The notes: generated by a model from the letters alone, not told the origin. Counted from the stretch's first letter, positions 6,903 to 14,212 are shown. The stretch is 52,305 nucleotides of DNA from Prochlorococcus sp. AG-355-O17 (GCA_003280655.1 QCEK01000010.1:1-52305), one strand, 5' to 3'. Numbers and translations are program-made.

Positions 6903-7085
6903 TTATCTGAATCCAAAACCAGTTTTTTCTTCTTCTTTTTCTTCCCATTCATTAATAATTAGTTTTAGTAAACTTTTAAGTTCTGAATTCGAAGCATTAG
7001 TATCTTTTTGAAGATTTATACAAATGTTTTTTATTTCCTCAAAAGCATTATCAATTAATATTGTTTTTTGATCTGGATTAGCCAT
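6903..7085 (-). CDS. 60-residue hypothetical acidic protein
   Basis: Helical and charged, with the repeated-charge segment EWEEKEEEK and a short GFGFR tail. No membrane segment or known family. It lies 6 bp downstream of the gene at 7092, so it is likely in the same transcript. Confidence 0.55.
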   Translation of the reverse strand: MANPDQKTILIDNAFEEIKNICINLQKDTNASNSELKSLLKLIINEWEEKEEEKTGFGFR

Positions 7086-7091
7086 AGAATT

Positions 7092-7289
7092 TTAAAATGC
7101 TCCATTACAGTTGAATCCACTGCAGTTAATAACCCTGAAAATATTCATTACAAAATTGTGGAATCTTTCATCATAAAAAAATGCCCAGGTTGTAAATATA
7201 GCAAAACCAGAAACAACAAAAGCAGCATATTGAAGCCAATGTATTCCATAGCTGTCTAATCCATTTTTATCAAAATCAGAATTACTCAA
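7092..7289 (-). CDS. 65-residue single-pass membrane protein
   Basis: One membrane helix (LQYAAFVVSGFAIFTTWAF) is preceded by a polar N-terminus and followed by a tail with two Cys (INCSGFNCNGAF). Its position between an HLIP gene and the 60-residue gene suggests a small membrane-protein operon. Function unknown. Confidence 0.6.
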   Translation of the reverse strand: MSNSDFDKNGLDSYGIHWLQYAAFVVSGFAIFTTWAFFYDERFHNFVMNIFRVINCSGFNCNGAF

Positions 7290-7386
7290 TTGCTTTTTTA
7301 CTTATAATAAAAATTTTTTTTTTAAAAGGAGAGTTTGTTTTGAACGAGAGATTTATTTTTTTTTGAAACTTTAATGTATTGATAGT

Positions 7387-7641
7387 TTAAATAAAACCAG
7401 GTATTATCCACCCAAAAAAACCGTAGTTTATTATCAAAGCAAAAAAACCAATCATAGCTAATCTTCCATTTGTTATTTCGGCATTTTTCCAAAATTTACC
7501 CATGTAGTTTTTAATTTTTTTCGAATTTTTATCTATCAAATAATTTGGTTCTAAAGGTTCTTGCAACCTTTTGATGGCGTATAAAGAAAATTGAATTGTA
7601 ATTGCGATTATAACAACTATAAAACTAGTAAGTGCATCCAT
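7387..7641 (-). CDS. hli: High-light-inducible protein (HLIP), chlorophyll a/b-binding family
   Basis: HLIPs are single-helix thylakoid proteins that bind chlorophyll and carotenoid and protect photosystems under stress. The signature is at residues ~53-65: AEITNGRLAMIGF, with the chlorophyll-ligating E and N/R of helix 1. The N-terminus has an additional hydrophobic segment (SFIVVIIAITIQFSLYAI), so this 84-residue member probably spans the membrane twice. It may lead a minus-strand operon with 7092 and 6903. Confidence 0.92.
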   Translation of the reverse strand: MDALTSFIVVIIAITIQFSLYAIKRLQEPLEPNYLIDKNSKKIKNYMGKFWKNAEITNGRLAMIGFFALIINYGFFGWIIPGFI

Positions 7642-7997
7642 TTTTCGATTTCATATGTGATCAATTAGTAGGTCAAAGAGTAAATGACATTTGTATACAT
7701 CAAATATTTCCTCATTTCTGCTTTATTGACAGAGGAAACCTTAAACTTGAATTATTAATGAATGTAACATATCTAAAAAAAATTAGTATGAATTCTTACT
7801 TTTTCTTTGGATTTCACATTTTTAAATACATTACTGTTCCATTTATGTGTCAGTTATATCCTAAGATTAGTCTTAATTGAATTACAGAATTAGCTTTAAA
7901 GTTTTTACTTTAAATTAGATAAAACATTGAAAAAAATTTTATAACGAATATATTTTCAATGTTTTTAGTTAAAAATATTTTTGATAACTAGAAATTA
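7642..7997. other. Intergenic stretch, 356 bp
   Basis: It holds the presumed hli promoter on the minus strand. A plus-strand frame here (7632-7880) has no ribosome-binding site, opens inside hli and has an unconvincing Phe/His/Cys-rich composition. I see no RNA gene or terminator. Confidence 0.4.
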
Positions 7998-8117
7998 TTA
8001 TTTTTGTTTGATTTCCGGAAGGTAGAATTTGTTGCCTAATGTGTAACCAATTGACATTAGAACGAACCCAATAAGTTGAGGTAAATGAGAATTTGCTAAA
8101 GAGATTTTTTCAATCAT
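7998..8117 (-). CDS. 39-residue small membrane protein
   Basis: The product is MIEKISLANSHLPQLIG, then FVLMSIGYTLG and a polar NKFYLPEIKQK tail. It has one short hydrophobic helix. No Shine-Dalgarno sequence and no family recognised; coding quality is supported mainly by residue composition and third-position AT bias. Confidence 0.45.
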   Translation of the reverse strand: MIEKISLANSHLPQLIGFVLMSIGYTLGNKFYLPEIKQK

Positions 8118-8168
8118 TTCTCAATCTATAAATTAATATAATAATAAAAAATTTTAAATACTGTAAGT

Positions 8169-8342
8169 CTATTTTCTTTTTGATTCTTTAATCTCCCCAG
8201 ATTTTTTTAATGAATTAACAAGTCTTTCATTTTCTGTTTTTAAATTTTCTAATGCAGATTTTGTGAATTGTTCTTTAGCCTCAAATTTCGCTGAACTTAT
8301 AACTTTTTTATTAGGGAGTTTTTTCTTCGGTTCTGACTTCAT
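8169..8342 (-). CDS. 57-residue Lys-rich helical protein
   Basis: I start at the in-frame ATG 8342 (MKSEPKKK) rather than 8354. The protein is highly basic, with predicted helix throughout. The segment TENERLVNSLKKSG closely resembles KENDFLVKNLKKAG at the end of the 41-residue product at 12150, which marks a small paralogous family. Function unknown. Confidence 0.55.
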   Translation of the reverse strand: MKSEPKKKLPNKKVISSAKFEAKEQFTKSALENLKTENERLVNSLKKSGEIKESKRK

Positions 8343-8441
8343 ATTAAACAGCAATTTAAAAAATTTTAGAAGTTTTTTTTTTTGAGTTAGGTATTATTTT
8401 TTACAATTTTCTGGTTAATAATATTTGTTTACATAGACAAA

Positions 8442-8654
8442 TTAATCTTTATCTTTTGGAAGCCTTAACCATCCAGTAGTCCATTCTGATTTTAGTTTCG
8501 CCCATGAGATTCTTTTAATATCTTTTTTATTTTTAGTAGGAAAAATATCAACCCATCTATCTTCATTTTTTCCACCATAAGCTTTAACTTGAAAATGCCT
8601 ATTACCATTAATTGTTTTTGGTGCTGTCCAACACAAAGTGGGGGGCCATTTCAT
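8442..8654 (-). CDS. Trp-rich small protein, TIGR02450 type
   Basis: 70 residues with six Trp: MKWPPTLCWTAP, NGNRHFQVKAYG, DRWVDIFP, ISWAKLKSEW and GWLRL. The W-TAP...RHF pattern matches the conserved Trp-rich TIGR02450 family found in cyanobacteria and other marine bacteria. Function unknown. Confidence 0.8.
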   Translation of the reverse strand: MKWPPTLCWTAPKTINGNRHFQVKAYGGKNEDRWVDIFPTKNKKDIKRISWAKLKSEWTTGWLRLPKDKD

Positions 8655-8678
8655 TAGAAATTTTTAAAAGTTAAAAAA

Positions 8679-8765
8679 CTAAAGGTTGCTTTGCCCAGTT
8701 AACACTAAACCATAATATGCAATCGTACCAAGGATAAGTACGATTCCTAGTATTCTAATAATCAT
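8679..8765 (-). CDS. 28-residue single-helix membrane peptide
   Basis: The sequence MIIRILGIVLILGTIAYYGL followed by VLTGQSNL is one membrane helix with a short tail. It resembles photosynthetic small subunits in size, but not any I know. It lies 25 bp downstream of an intergenic boundary and has no clear ribosome-binding site. Confidence 0.45.
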   Translation of the reverse strand: MIIRILGIVLILGTIAYYGLVLTGQSNL

Positions 8766-8834
8766 GCTTTAATTTTTTAAATTCAAATAATATTAAAGAA
8801 GTTTTATAAATTTGAGTTGAATATTTAATATTTT

Positions 8835-9044
8835 CTAACTTTTCCTTTTTTTATTTCTAACTATGGAGTGGCAAGATTCAGGATGCCATTCATTCTGTAT
8901 TCTACCAATAAAATCATAAATAAATGAATCGGGACATCCAGTTTCTTTTTGAAGTTCTGAAAGTTCTTCTTTAATGAATTCATATACACTCGTTATTAGC
9001 CCTAAATTTTCTTCTTGGGAGGGAGCCCATTTTTTATTGTCCAT
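8835..9044 (-). CDS. 69-residue hypothetical protein
   Basis: I use the in-frame ATG 9044 (MDNKKWAPSQEE), which leaves a short overlap with the upstream gene, rather than 9071. Helical, with two Cys (GCPDSFIYDFIGRIQNEWHPESC) and a basic tail. It has some likeness to the plan of the 6903 product (a helix ending IxNEW). Function unknown. Confidence 0.6.
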   Translation of the reverse strand: MDNKKWAPSQEENLGLITSVYEFIKEELSELQKETGCPDSFIYDFIGRIQNEWHPESCHSIVRNKKRKS

Positions 9045-9225
9045 TAATATTTTTTTTATTATTTTCCACAATATCGTAATAGGTTATGTCTCCATAATCA
9101 GCATCTGAACAACATAAATCTCCATATAGTTCCTCTAACAAATCGTACGCATCTGAATACTCAGCAAAACTTTGAGCTGTTAGTTCGTCATCTTTCCCAT
9201 CAATTCTAATAATTTTGTAAGTCAT
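9034..9225 (-). CDS. 63-residue conserved hypothetical protein
   Basis: MTYKIIRIDGKDDELTAQSF begins a compact acidic protein with the motif DAYDLLEELYGDLCCSDADY, which I associate with a small family common in cyanobacteria; function unknown. It overlaps the next gene by 11 bp. Confidence 0.7.
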   Translation of the reverse strand: MTYKIIRIDGKDDELTAQSFAEYSDAYDLLEELYGDLCCSDADYGDITYYDIVENNKKNINGQ

Positions 9226-9284
9226 ATTTTACATAGATGCAAGAATATTTTTTGATTCATTAGGTCATCTTATAAATAAAAATC

Positions 9285-9491
9285 TTATTTAGGAGTATTA
9301 GTTGGGTAAAGCTTCTGAATTTTATTTTTCTGAATTTCTATTTTTCTTCTTTCATATTTTTTTGCCATTATTTTTCTGATAAATAATTGTGGGATAAGCC
9401 AAACTAACGCAATAGCTATAGCCATGAAAGCAGGATTTCTCCACGTTAACCTAATAATCTCTTGTATAAATTCTTGACTGAAAATTTCCAT
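9285..9491 (-). CDS. 68-residue single-pass membrane protein
   Basis: One membrane helix (FMAIAIALVWLIPQLFI) is followed by a strongly basic tail (RKIMAKKYERRKIEIQKNK), indicating a cytosolic C-terminus. Family unknown. Confidence 0.6.
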   Translation of the reverse strand: MEIFSQEFIQEIIRLTWRNPAFMAIAIALVWLIPQLFIRKIMAKKYERRKIEIQKNKIQKLYPTNTPK

Positions 9492-9664
9492 ACTTTAAAT
9501 TTTGATGATAAAAATATCTTTGCTTTCTTTTATAAATTCTTTTAAATTTCATTATCTATCATAACCTTAAAAAATCTAATAAGGAATTTTATAAATTTTT
9601 TCTTTTTCTAGTTCGTTTCCTTTTATATTTGGATTTAGATTAATTTTTTATTTTTAGTTTAGAG

Positions 9665-10330
9665 ATGTCGACTTTTTTAATTACAGGATCAAATAGGGGT
9701 ATTGGATTAGAACTATGTAGGCAAATTCATAACAGGGGAGATAATGTAATTGCAACGTGTAGGAAAGCTTCAAAAGAACTTAGAGATTTAGGAGTGAGAA
9801 TTGAAGAGAATATAGAAATTTCTTCTGATGAGTCGATAACAAATTTGTGTAAAAAACTATCTGGAGTTAATTTAGATTGCTTAATTCATAATGCAGGAAT
9901 TTATGAATTTAATTCTTTTGAAAACTTAGATAAAAAAAGTATTTTGAGGCAATTTGAAGTCAATGCATTGAGCCCAATATGTATGACTCAATCACTTAAA
10001 CATCTTTTAAAAAGATCTTCTAAAGTTGCTTTTATCACAAGTAGAATGGGATCTATTGAAGATAATACATCTGGAAGTTCTTATGGTTACAGGATGTCTA
10101 AAGTCGCTTTGTCCATGGCAGCAAAATCACTTTCAATAGATTTATCAAGAGAAGATATTTATGTAGCTATTTTGCACCCTGGGTTAGTGAGTACAAGAAT
10201 GACTGGCTTTACAAGAAATGGAATTAGTCCTGAAGAATCAGCAAATGGCCTTTTAAAACGTATAGATTCTTTAAATAAAAATAACTCGGGTATGTTTTGG
10301 CATGCTAACGGAGAAGTTTTGCCTTGGTAA
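9665..10330 (+). CDS. Short-chain dehydrogenase/reductase (C-factor-like)
   Basis: 221 residues with the Rossmann motif TGSNRGIGLEL (7-17), NAGIYEF, and the catalytic YGYRMSK (Tyr-x3-Lys) near residue 140 after SSY. The C-terminal HPGLVSTRMTG is typical of the C-factor/sniffer subgroup. NAD(P)-dependent oxidoreductase; substrate unknown. It is one of the few full-size enzymes in this accessory stretch. Confidence 0.88.
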   Translation: MSTFLITGSNRGIGLELCRQIHNRGDNVIATCRKASKELRDLGVRIEENIEISSDESITNLCKKLSGVNLDCLIHNAGIYEFNSFENLDKKSILRQFEVNALSPICMTQSLKHLLKRSSKVAFITSRMGSIEDNTSGSSYGYRMSKVALSMAAKSLSIDLSREDIYVAILHPGLVSTRMTGFTRNGISPEESANGLLKRIDSLNKNNSGMFWHANGEVLPW

Positions 10331-10451
10331 AATCTGTATTTTTATTTTTAAGAGATTTATATCGTTAATTTGTTAAAAAACTTTTAAATTTTTAACGAAT
10401 TTCTTTCCTTGTTAAATTCTTTTAGTTATCTTTAAAAAAAATATTAGTAAA

Positions 10452-10586
10452 GGAGGTGATTCATTGTCGTATCTACCGAAAAATGCGGTTATTAAAGGGG
10501 CCGTGAATTCAGTATCTTCATCACATTCATCGGTCTCTTTTTCTTTGATTAAGAAAAAAGGTTTTATAATCAACAGATTTATATAA
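10452..10586 (+). CDS. Candidate 40-codon TTG-start ORF with full anti-SD match, or a small RNA
   Basis: AAAGGAGGTGAT at about 10449-10460 is complementary to the whole 3' tail of 16S rRNA. TTG 10464 follows at a good distance and opens 40 codons beginning (M)SYLPKNAVIKGAVNSVSSSH. The frame uses codons rare in this genome (TCG, CCG, GCG, GGG, GCC), and the segment is GC-richer than its surroundings, which also fits a structured RNA. Its stop lies inside a 22-bp palindrome and a terminator follows at 10605. Coding status is uncertain. Confidence 0.35.
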   Translation, partial: GGDSLSYLPKNAVIKGAVNSVSSSHSSVSFSLIKKKGFIINRFI

Positions 10587-10593
10587 ATCTGTT
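10572..10593. repeat. 22-bp perfect inverted repeat
   Basis: AACAGATTT (10572-10580), a 4-bp ATAT centre and AAATCTGTT (10585-10593). In RNA this would be a second hairpin just before the terminator at 10605. Confidence 0.6.
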
Positions 10594-10604
10594 ACTTAAC
10601 ATTT

Positions 10605-10640
10605 AAAAGCTCTGCATCTCGTGAAGTTGTAGAGCTTTTT
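10605..10640. terminator. Bidirectional intrinsic terminator
   Basis: AAAAGCTCTGCA (10605-10616) pairs with TGTAGAGCTTTTT (10629 onward), with T-runs on both strands. It separates the plus-strand unit at 10452 from the minus-strand micro-operon ending at 10673. Confidence 0.8.
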
Positions 10641-10672
10641 TTATGAGCTTAAATAATCTTTCAAAATTTACT

Positions 10673-10774
10673 CTATCTTTTTTGGCCAAAGTAAATTAAG
10701 GCTAAAAAAGATACAGTGCTTACTAAAGCGATTAAGTACCATCCAGTTGATGAGTTGCTAACTACTTCTGTCAT
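10673..10774 (-). CDS. 33-residue single-helix membrane peptide, micro-operon gene 4
   Basis: MTEVVSNSSTGW leads into one helix (YLIALVSTVSFLALIYF) and a basic GQKR end. It starts at the base after the stop of the 29-residue gene. Function unknown; the size and topology resemble small photosynthetic-complex subunits. Confidence 0.55.
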   Translation of the reverse strand: MTEVVSNSSTGWYLIALVSTVSFLALIYFGQKR

Positions 10775-10864
10775 TTATTTTGATTTATCGGAGGAATTGA
10801 TTATTTGAGTGAAAATCACAATTGATATCATTAAAAAAACTAAAAGTATGTAAGTTACGTTCAT
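10775..10864 (-). CDS. 29-residue single-helix membrane peptide, micro-operon gene 3
   Basis: MNVTYILLVFLMISIVIFTQI is a membrane helix followed by INSSDKSK. It is exactly abutted on both sides by neighbouring frames, which is the main evidence that it is coding. A GGAGG lies just inside its end, ahead of the next ATG. Confidence 0.55.
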   Translation of the reverse strand: MNVTYILLVFLMISIVIFTQIINSSDKSK

Positions 10865-11119
10865 TTATAGAAAAATGCTAATTATCAAAAAGATTATTCC
10901 TAGAACTACCGTAACAATTGCTCCATCTACTAATAAGTCTTTCCATGTATAACTTTTAAGCATCCTTATTTTATCTTCTTCACTCATAAGGTTCTTCAAC
11001 CAGGTCCAATCTAAAAGCTGCGTCAATGCAACACCAAAAATTAAATGCCCAATCAAAATACCAATCAGATCAATTCTAGAAATATCTTTAGTGAGATTTG
11101 TAATAATAAAAAAGTCCAC
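10865..11119 (-). CDS. 84-residue two-helix membrane protein, micro-operon gene 2
   Basis: Two hydrophobic segments (LIGILIGHLIFGVALTQLL and IVTVVLGIIFLIISIFL) flank a charged loop with TWLKNLMSEEDKIRMLKSY. The start overlaps the last base of the upstream gene. Family unknown; likely thylakoid or plasma membrane. Confidence 0.65.
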   Translation of the reverse strand: MDFFIITNLTKDISRIDLIGILIGHLIFGVALTQLLDWTWLKNLMSEEDKIRMLKSYTWKDLLVDGAIVTVVLGIIFLIISIFL

Positions 11120-11346
11120 TAGCTCTTGTCTTTATTAGATAAGGCACCACCTTCTTCTTTGTATTTTTCCCAAGCTTCGCTTATTTTTGCTTTAGAGAAA
11201 TTTTGTTTTCCCTCAGAGAATTTATTTTTGAGGTTATTTAAACTATTACTCAGATCTTTTTTTGTTGGTTCATCAAGAAAGTTTGATGTTAATTTCCATA
11301 AATACCAGCTACTAGCTAGTAGAAGAATTAATCCGAGTAATTGCAT
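11119..11346 (-). CDS. 75-residue membrane-anchored protein, micro-operon gene 1
   Basis: An N-terminal helix (MQLLGLILLLASSWYLWKL) anchors a polar, Lys/Asn-rich helical domain that could form an amphipathic or coiled-coil segment. First gene of a four-gene chain (11346 to 10673) with gaps of zero or -1 bp. Function unknown. Confidence 0.65.
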   Translation of the reverse strand: MQLLGLILLLASSWYLWKLTSNFLDEPTKKDLSNSLNNLKNKFSEGKQNFSKAKISEAWEKYKEEGGALSNKDKS

Positions 11347-11438
11347 ATTAGTTTTTTACCATCCTACAACTTTTCAAATGGTTTCGATAAATTAATTTAT
11401 TTAATAACTGCAGAAATCTTTTTTGACCTAAATAAAAA

Positions 11439-11594
11439 TTAAAATTTTAACCAGTGAAAAAATATTCTATCCAGCAGCCATATAGTTAAACCACCTTCCA
11501 GGAATGCTAACCAATACATCCCATAATCGGAAAATCCCATTTGTTCTTTTACTGTTTTAATTAATTTTTTGTGAGCTTGAATAAGATCTTTCAT
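11439..11594 (-). CDS. 51-residue membrane protein
   Basis: Starts MKDLIQAHKKLIKTVKEQMG, then a helix containing YWLAFLEGGLTIWLLDRIFF. The Lys-rich amphipathic N-terminus precedes one membrane segment. The segment LAFLEGG recalls FFLEGG in the product at 5453, but this may be chance. Function unknown. Confidence 0.6.
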   Translation of the reverse strand: MKDLIQAHKKLIKTVKEQMGFSDYGMYWLAFLEGGLTIWLLDRIFFHWLKF

Positions 11595-11609
11595 GAGCAA
11601 TCAATTTTT

Positions 11610-11861
11610 CTAAACCTGCTGAATTTCTTTAATTAAAAAACCCTTCCCGTAGCAAGATAGACATGTTTTAGTCTCATCTAGTGAAATTCTTAGAAAACCT
11701 GCTCCATTACATCTAAAGCAATTTACTTTTGTGTTTGAATAGATTTTTGATTTAATTTTAGCAGCACGATTTAAATAAGAAACAGTTTCTTTACGGCCGT
11801 TTGCTCTGGCAGCTTTGTTTAAAAGCTTTTTGTAGTTGACTTTAAGTTCTTGGATATTCAT
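11610..11861 (-). CDS. Small DnaJ-type zinc-finger protein
   Basis: 83 residues: a basic helical N-terminal half, then two CxxCxGxG-type motifs, CFRCNGAGF (~48-56) and CLSCYGKGF (~67-75), forming one four-Cys zinc site of the DnaJ central domain kind. There is no J domain. Similar stand-alone proteins in plants and cyanobacteria act as chaperone or disulfide-related factors in photosystem assembly; here that is inference. Confidence 0.75.
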   Translation of the reverse strand: MNIQELKVNYKKLLNKAARANGRKETVSYLNRAAKIKSKIYSNTKVNCFRCNGAGFLRISLDETKTCLSCYGKGFLIKEIQQV

Positions 11862-12062
11862 CTTTTGAAAGAAAATAGGATCAAATACAGGAAAATAATT
11901 GTTTATATAATTAAAAAACTAGGAATTTTCCGTTTATATTTCTCATCTGATCTCTTACTAATATTAAAATAATATAACTAGGATTCGATTTATATGTTTG
12001 GTTTAAAGAGTATTAATTTGTATATATAATAGAAATTTTATATTTGGCAAATTAAATATTTT

Positions 12063-12074
12063 GGATGATCATCC
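12063..12074. repeat. 12-bp perfect palindrome
   Basis: GGATGATCATCC lies in a short intergenic space, flanked by TTTT and CAAAA. It may be an operator, but nothing ties it to a regulator. Confidence 0.3.
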
Positions 12075-12149
12075 CAAAAATCATTATTTCGACCTAGAAA
12101 GGTATCTTGTAAATTTTGCTGTTTAAAGAAATTATTTAGCTCTAATAAA

Positions 12150-12275
12150 TCATCCAGCCTTTTTGAGGTTTTTAACTAAAAAATCATTTTCCTTAGTAAG
12201 AACTTTAAGCTTAGATTTTTCCAACTCTTTTTTGATTTCTGGATTTAAATCCTTTTTGGTCTCGTTTAGATTCAT
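12150..12275 (-). CDS. 41-residue Lys-rich helical protein
   Basis: Starts MNLNETKKDLNPEIKKELEK and ends LTKENDFLVKNLKKAG. The end matches the C-terminal part of the 57-residue product at 8169 (TENERLVNSLKKSG), supporting this frame over the two longer overlapping frames in the region. Function unknown. Confidence 0.5.
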   Translation of the reverse strand: MNLNETKKDLNPEIKKELEKSKLKVLTKENDFLVKNLKKAG

Positions 12276-12808
12276 AAGATTTGTTCTTAAAATTATTCAA
12301 AAGACAGTTGAAATCATAATGATCCCAAAAAAAATTTGTGGATATTTTTTTCTTAAACAAAAATAATATTTTTTTTTGCACATAGAAATTCAAATTTAAT
12401 CAACATATTGTGGAAAACCCTGTTGAAAAACGCTTAAAAAGTGGATAACTCTTCGGGAGCATTATCAAAACAAGCTTTTCTGGAAAACTTTTTAAGTATT
12501 AATACTTCATCAAAAAAAATAAAATATAGTTTAAAAAGTAACATAATCTCTTGTTATAACAGTGGGATCATTACTTTTTAAAAAAGATAAATTTTCTATA
12601 CCAGAAGCTCATGTTGATAAAAAATTTAAAAATTTTTTTCTTCATGATGTATCAAATTGAAAATTAAAATGAAGAAAAATCAATCAAAACTTGAAATTTT
12701 TAATTTATGCCATAGCTGAGTATAAATTGTTTAATTCGGTTTTCTCTATGCAAATATTTCTCAAACATAAACTTAATCAAATAAATTGAATAAAGTTAAT
12801 TATTCAAA
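12276..12808. other. Gene-poor stretch, 533 bp, with DnaA-like boxes
   Basis: Holds a cluster of DnaA-box-like nonamers (separate entry). A GTG-start frame 12562-12660 could encode 32 residues (begins MGSLLFKKDKFSIPE) but has no ribosome-binding site or relative that I can name. The rest is AT-rich with no hairpin I would call a terminator. The promoter of the 12809 gene must lie at its right end. Confidence 0.4.
12409..12487 (-). promoter_or_regulatory. Cluster of four DnaA-box-like nonamers
   Basis: Reading the plus strand: TGTGGAAAA (12409), TGTTGAAAA (12421), AGTGGATAA (12440) and TCTGGAAAA (12479), all in the same orientation. The first is a perfect complement of TTTTCCACA, the DnaA box of other cyanobacteria; the others differ by one or two bases. 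No dnaA or dnaN gene is present, so this is not obviously the origin. Confidence 0.4.
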
Positions 12809-13045
12809 ATGTCAGAAGAAAAAAAGGATTCAAAAAAATGTTCTGGAAAGAAAAACATTATGTTTGCCTATGGTTTTATACAACTTGGTTCTAGTTTCGT
12901 ATCTGCTGTAGCTTTAGCTGCAATCGCTTTTGGATTCTGTTCAGTAAAAAAGGAATCTAAACTCTTCAATAAATGTGTTGCAGAAATAATTGAAGATGGT
13001 GGTACCAATTCTGAGGCTGTAAGGTATTGCAACGGGGGCAATTAA
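12809..13045 (+). CDS. 78-residue membrane protein with C-terminal CNGG motif
   Basis: A Lys-rich N-terminus with one Cys (DSKKCSGKK) is followed by one membrane helix (SSFVSAVALAAIAFGFC) and then FNKCVAEIIED and a C-terminal RYCNGGN. The pair of Cys after the helix plus CNGG recurs in the product at 45504. Probably exported with a disulfide; function unknown. Confidence 0.7.
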   Translation: MSEEKKDSKKCSGKKNIMFAYGFIQLGSSFVSAVALAAIAFGFCSVKKESKLFNKCVAEIIEDGGTNSEAVRYCNGGN

Positions 13046-13066
13046 AATCCCTCTAAAATTAATTAA

Positions 13067-13309
13067 ATGGATTCAACCTGTGATTTGATTATTGACTCTT
13101 TAAAAGAGGAGCCAATTGGAGAAACTGATCATTTTATTTGGTTCATAACAGATATTGGCATTGTTGCCCTATTTAAAAAAGAGGAAAACTTTGAAACTTA
13201 TAGTTCGAATGTTGAAATTGAGGCAAATAAAATTGCTTTAGATATAACTAAAGAAGAAAAAGAGTACCTCAAAATAAAAGATAGACAGCTTTTCTTGTTT
13301 TATTCATAA
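13067..13309 (+). CDS. 80-residue hypothetical protein
   Basis: Soluble, acidic, with alternating strand-like and helical segments (FIWFITDIGIVALFKKEENFE). It begins 21 bp after the CNGG protein gene, possibly co-transcribed. No family recognised. Confidence 0.6.
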   Translation: MDSTCDLIIDSLKEEPIGETDHFIWFITDIGIVALFKKEENFETYSSNVEIEANKIALDITKEEKEYLKIKDRQLFLFYS

Positions 13310-13329
13310 TCTAGGATTTAGTTCTTGAT

Positions 13330-13521
13330 TTAGTAAGATGACTCAAGGTTAAAGTTAGGTTCTTTAATATTATTCTCGCTAATTAATTCGTAGGTTAGCT
13401 CTTTATTTAAGGCATTTATATATGATGTATAAAGTTTTCCCCAAACAAATTCAAATTCATCTTTACTTAAATTCTTGAAAAGAATTTCTCCTTTGAAGTA
13501 AATGTGATAAGAATCATTCAT
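13330..13521 (-). CDS. 63-residue hypothetical protein
   Basis: MNDSYHIYFKGEILFKNLSKDEFEFVWGKL resembles a small alpha/beta protein with a conserved-looking FxWxxLY element. Convergent with the gene at 13067. No family recognised. Confidence 0.6.
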   Translation of the reverse strand: MNDSYHIYFKGEILFKNLSKDEFEFVWGKLYTSYINALNKELTYELISENNIKEPNFNLESSY

Positions 13522-13617
13522 TAGGGAAAATTAATCTAATCCTTTTTAACGCAGTCAAATATGTATGTAGTATTAGGTGCTACTAAAAAGAAATTTATAT
13601 TTGGAATTCAAATACTT

Positions 13618-13929
13618 TTAGACCATCCTTGTGTTCATTTTTTGTTTTTTGAATAATCCGACTGTCTCATCAAGATCCATACACGGCTGAATGCTTATAT
13701 CCATTAACCTTCTCCATGGATGCCATTGCTTCCAAATTGTCTCAAGAGAATCTGCACTCACTACAGAATGTCCAATCCCATTTTGAACCATAAAAATCCA
13801 AGAATGAACCTCATAGTTTTCAGGTCTGTTTTGGGGCCCACCTGACTCGTACCAATTAATTAGCATTTCTGCCCCTTCTTCTTGATCCTCGCCATCTGTA
13901 AATTCGTAAGAAATCAAATACCTTTGCAT
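13618..13929 (-). CDS. DUF3303-like protein
   Basis: 103 residues. The pattern MQRYLISYEFTDG, WYESGGPQNRPENYEVHSWIF, SVVSADSLETIWKQWHPW and a C-terminal ISIQPCMDLDETVGLF resembles DUF3303 (ferredoxin-like ABM fold), where an acidic pair near the end follows P-V/C-x-D. Family assignment is from pattern memory only. Function unknown. Confidence 0.65.
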   Translation of the reverse strand: MQRYLISYEFTDGEDQEEGAEMLINWYESGGPQNRPENYEVHSWIFMVQNGIGHSVVSADSLETIWKQWHPWRRLMDISIQPCMDLDETVGLFKKQKMNTRMV

Positions 13930-14030
13930 ATAGATTATTATTAAAATCTCTAAACTATTTTAACTCTAGATTTAAATATTGCCTCCGAATTTAATTAATG
14001 CTATTAAGTTTATAGAAGTGATTGTTTTAA

Positions 14031-14135
14031 ATGACAGAAAGATTTGGGAAAATTAAAAAAAATATTTTGACTAATTTATCTTTTATAAATAAGACAATCT
14101 TGAAGTATTTTCAAAACCATGATCTGTTCGTATAG
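14031..14135 (+). CDS. Doubtful 34-residue basic peptide
   Basis: MTERFGKIKKNILTNLSFIN begins a Lys/Asn/Phe-rich frame with no ribosome-binding site. Listed because the surrounding 13930-14212 is otherwise empty. It could equally be chance. Confidence 0.25.
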   Translation: MTERFGKIKKNILTNLSFINKTILKYFQNHDLFV

Positions 14136-14212
14136 CTCCAGTTAACAGATAAAATTTGATACTTTTTAAAATACCTTAAATTAGTTACCATATTTGTATT
14201 GTATAGATACCA

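Noticed and set aside
7632-7880. 82-codon plus-strand frame after hli
   Set aside because: Begins inside the hli gene, has an odd Phe/His/Cys-rich composition and no ribosome-binding site.
12163-12393. Overlapping frames of 67 (plus) and 60 (minus) codons
   Set aside because: Neither has a start signal; the 41-codon minus frame 12150-12275 has a paralog at 8169 and explains the region better.
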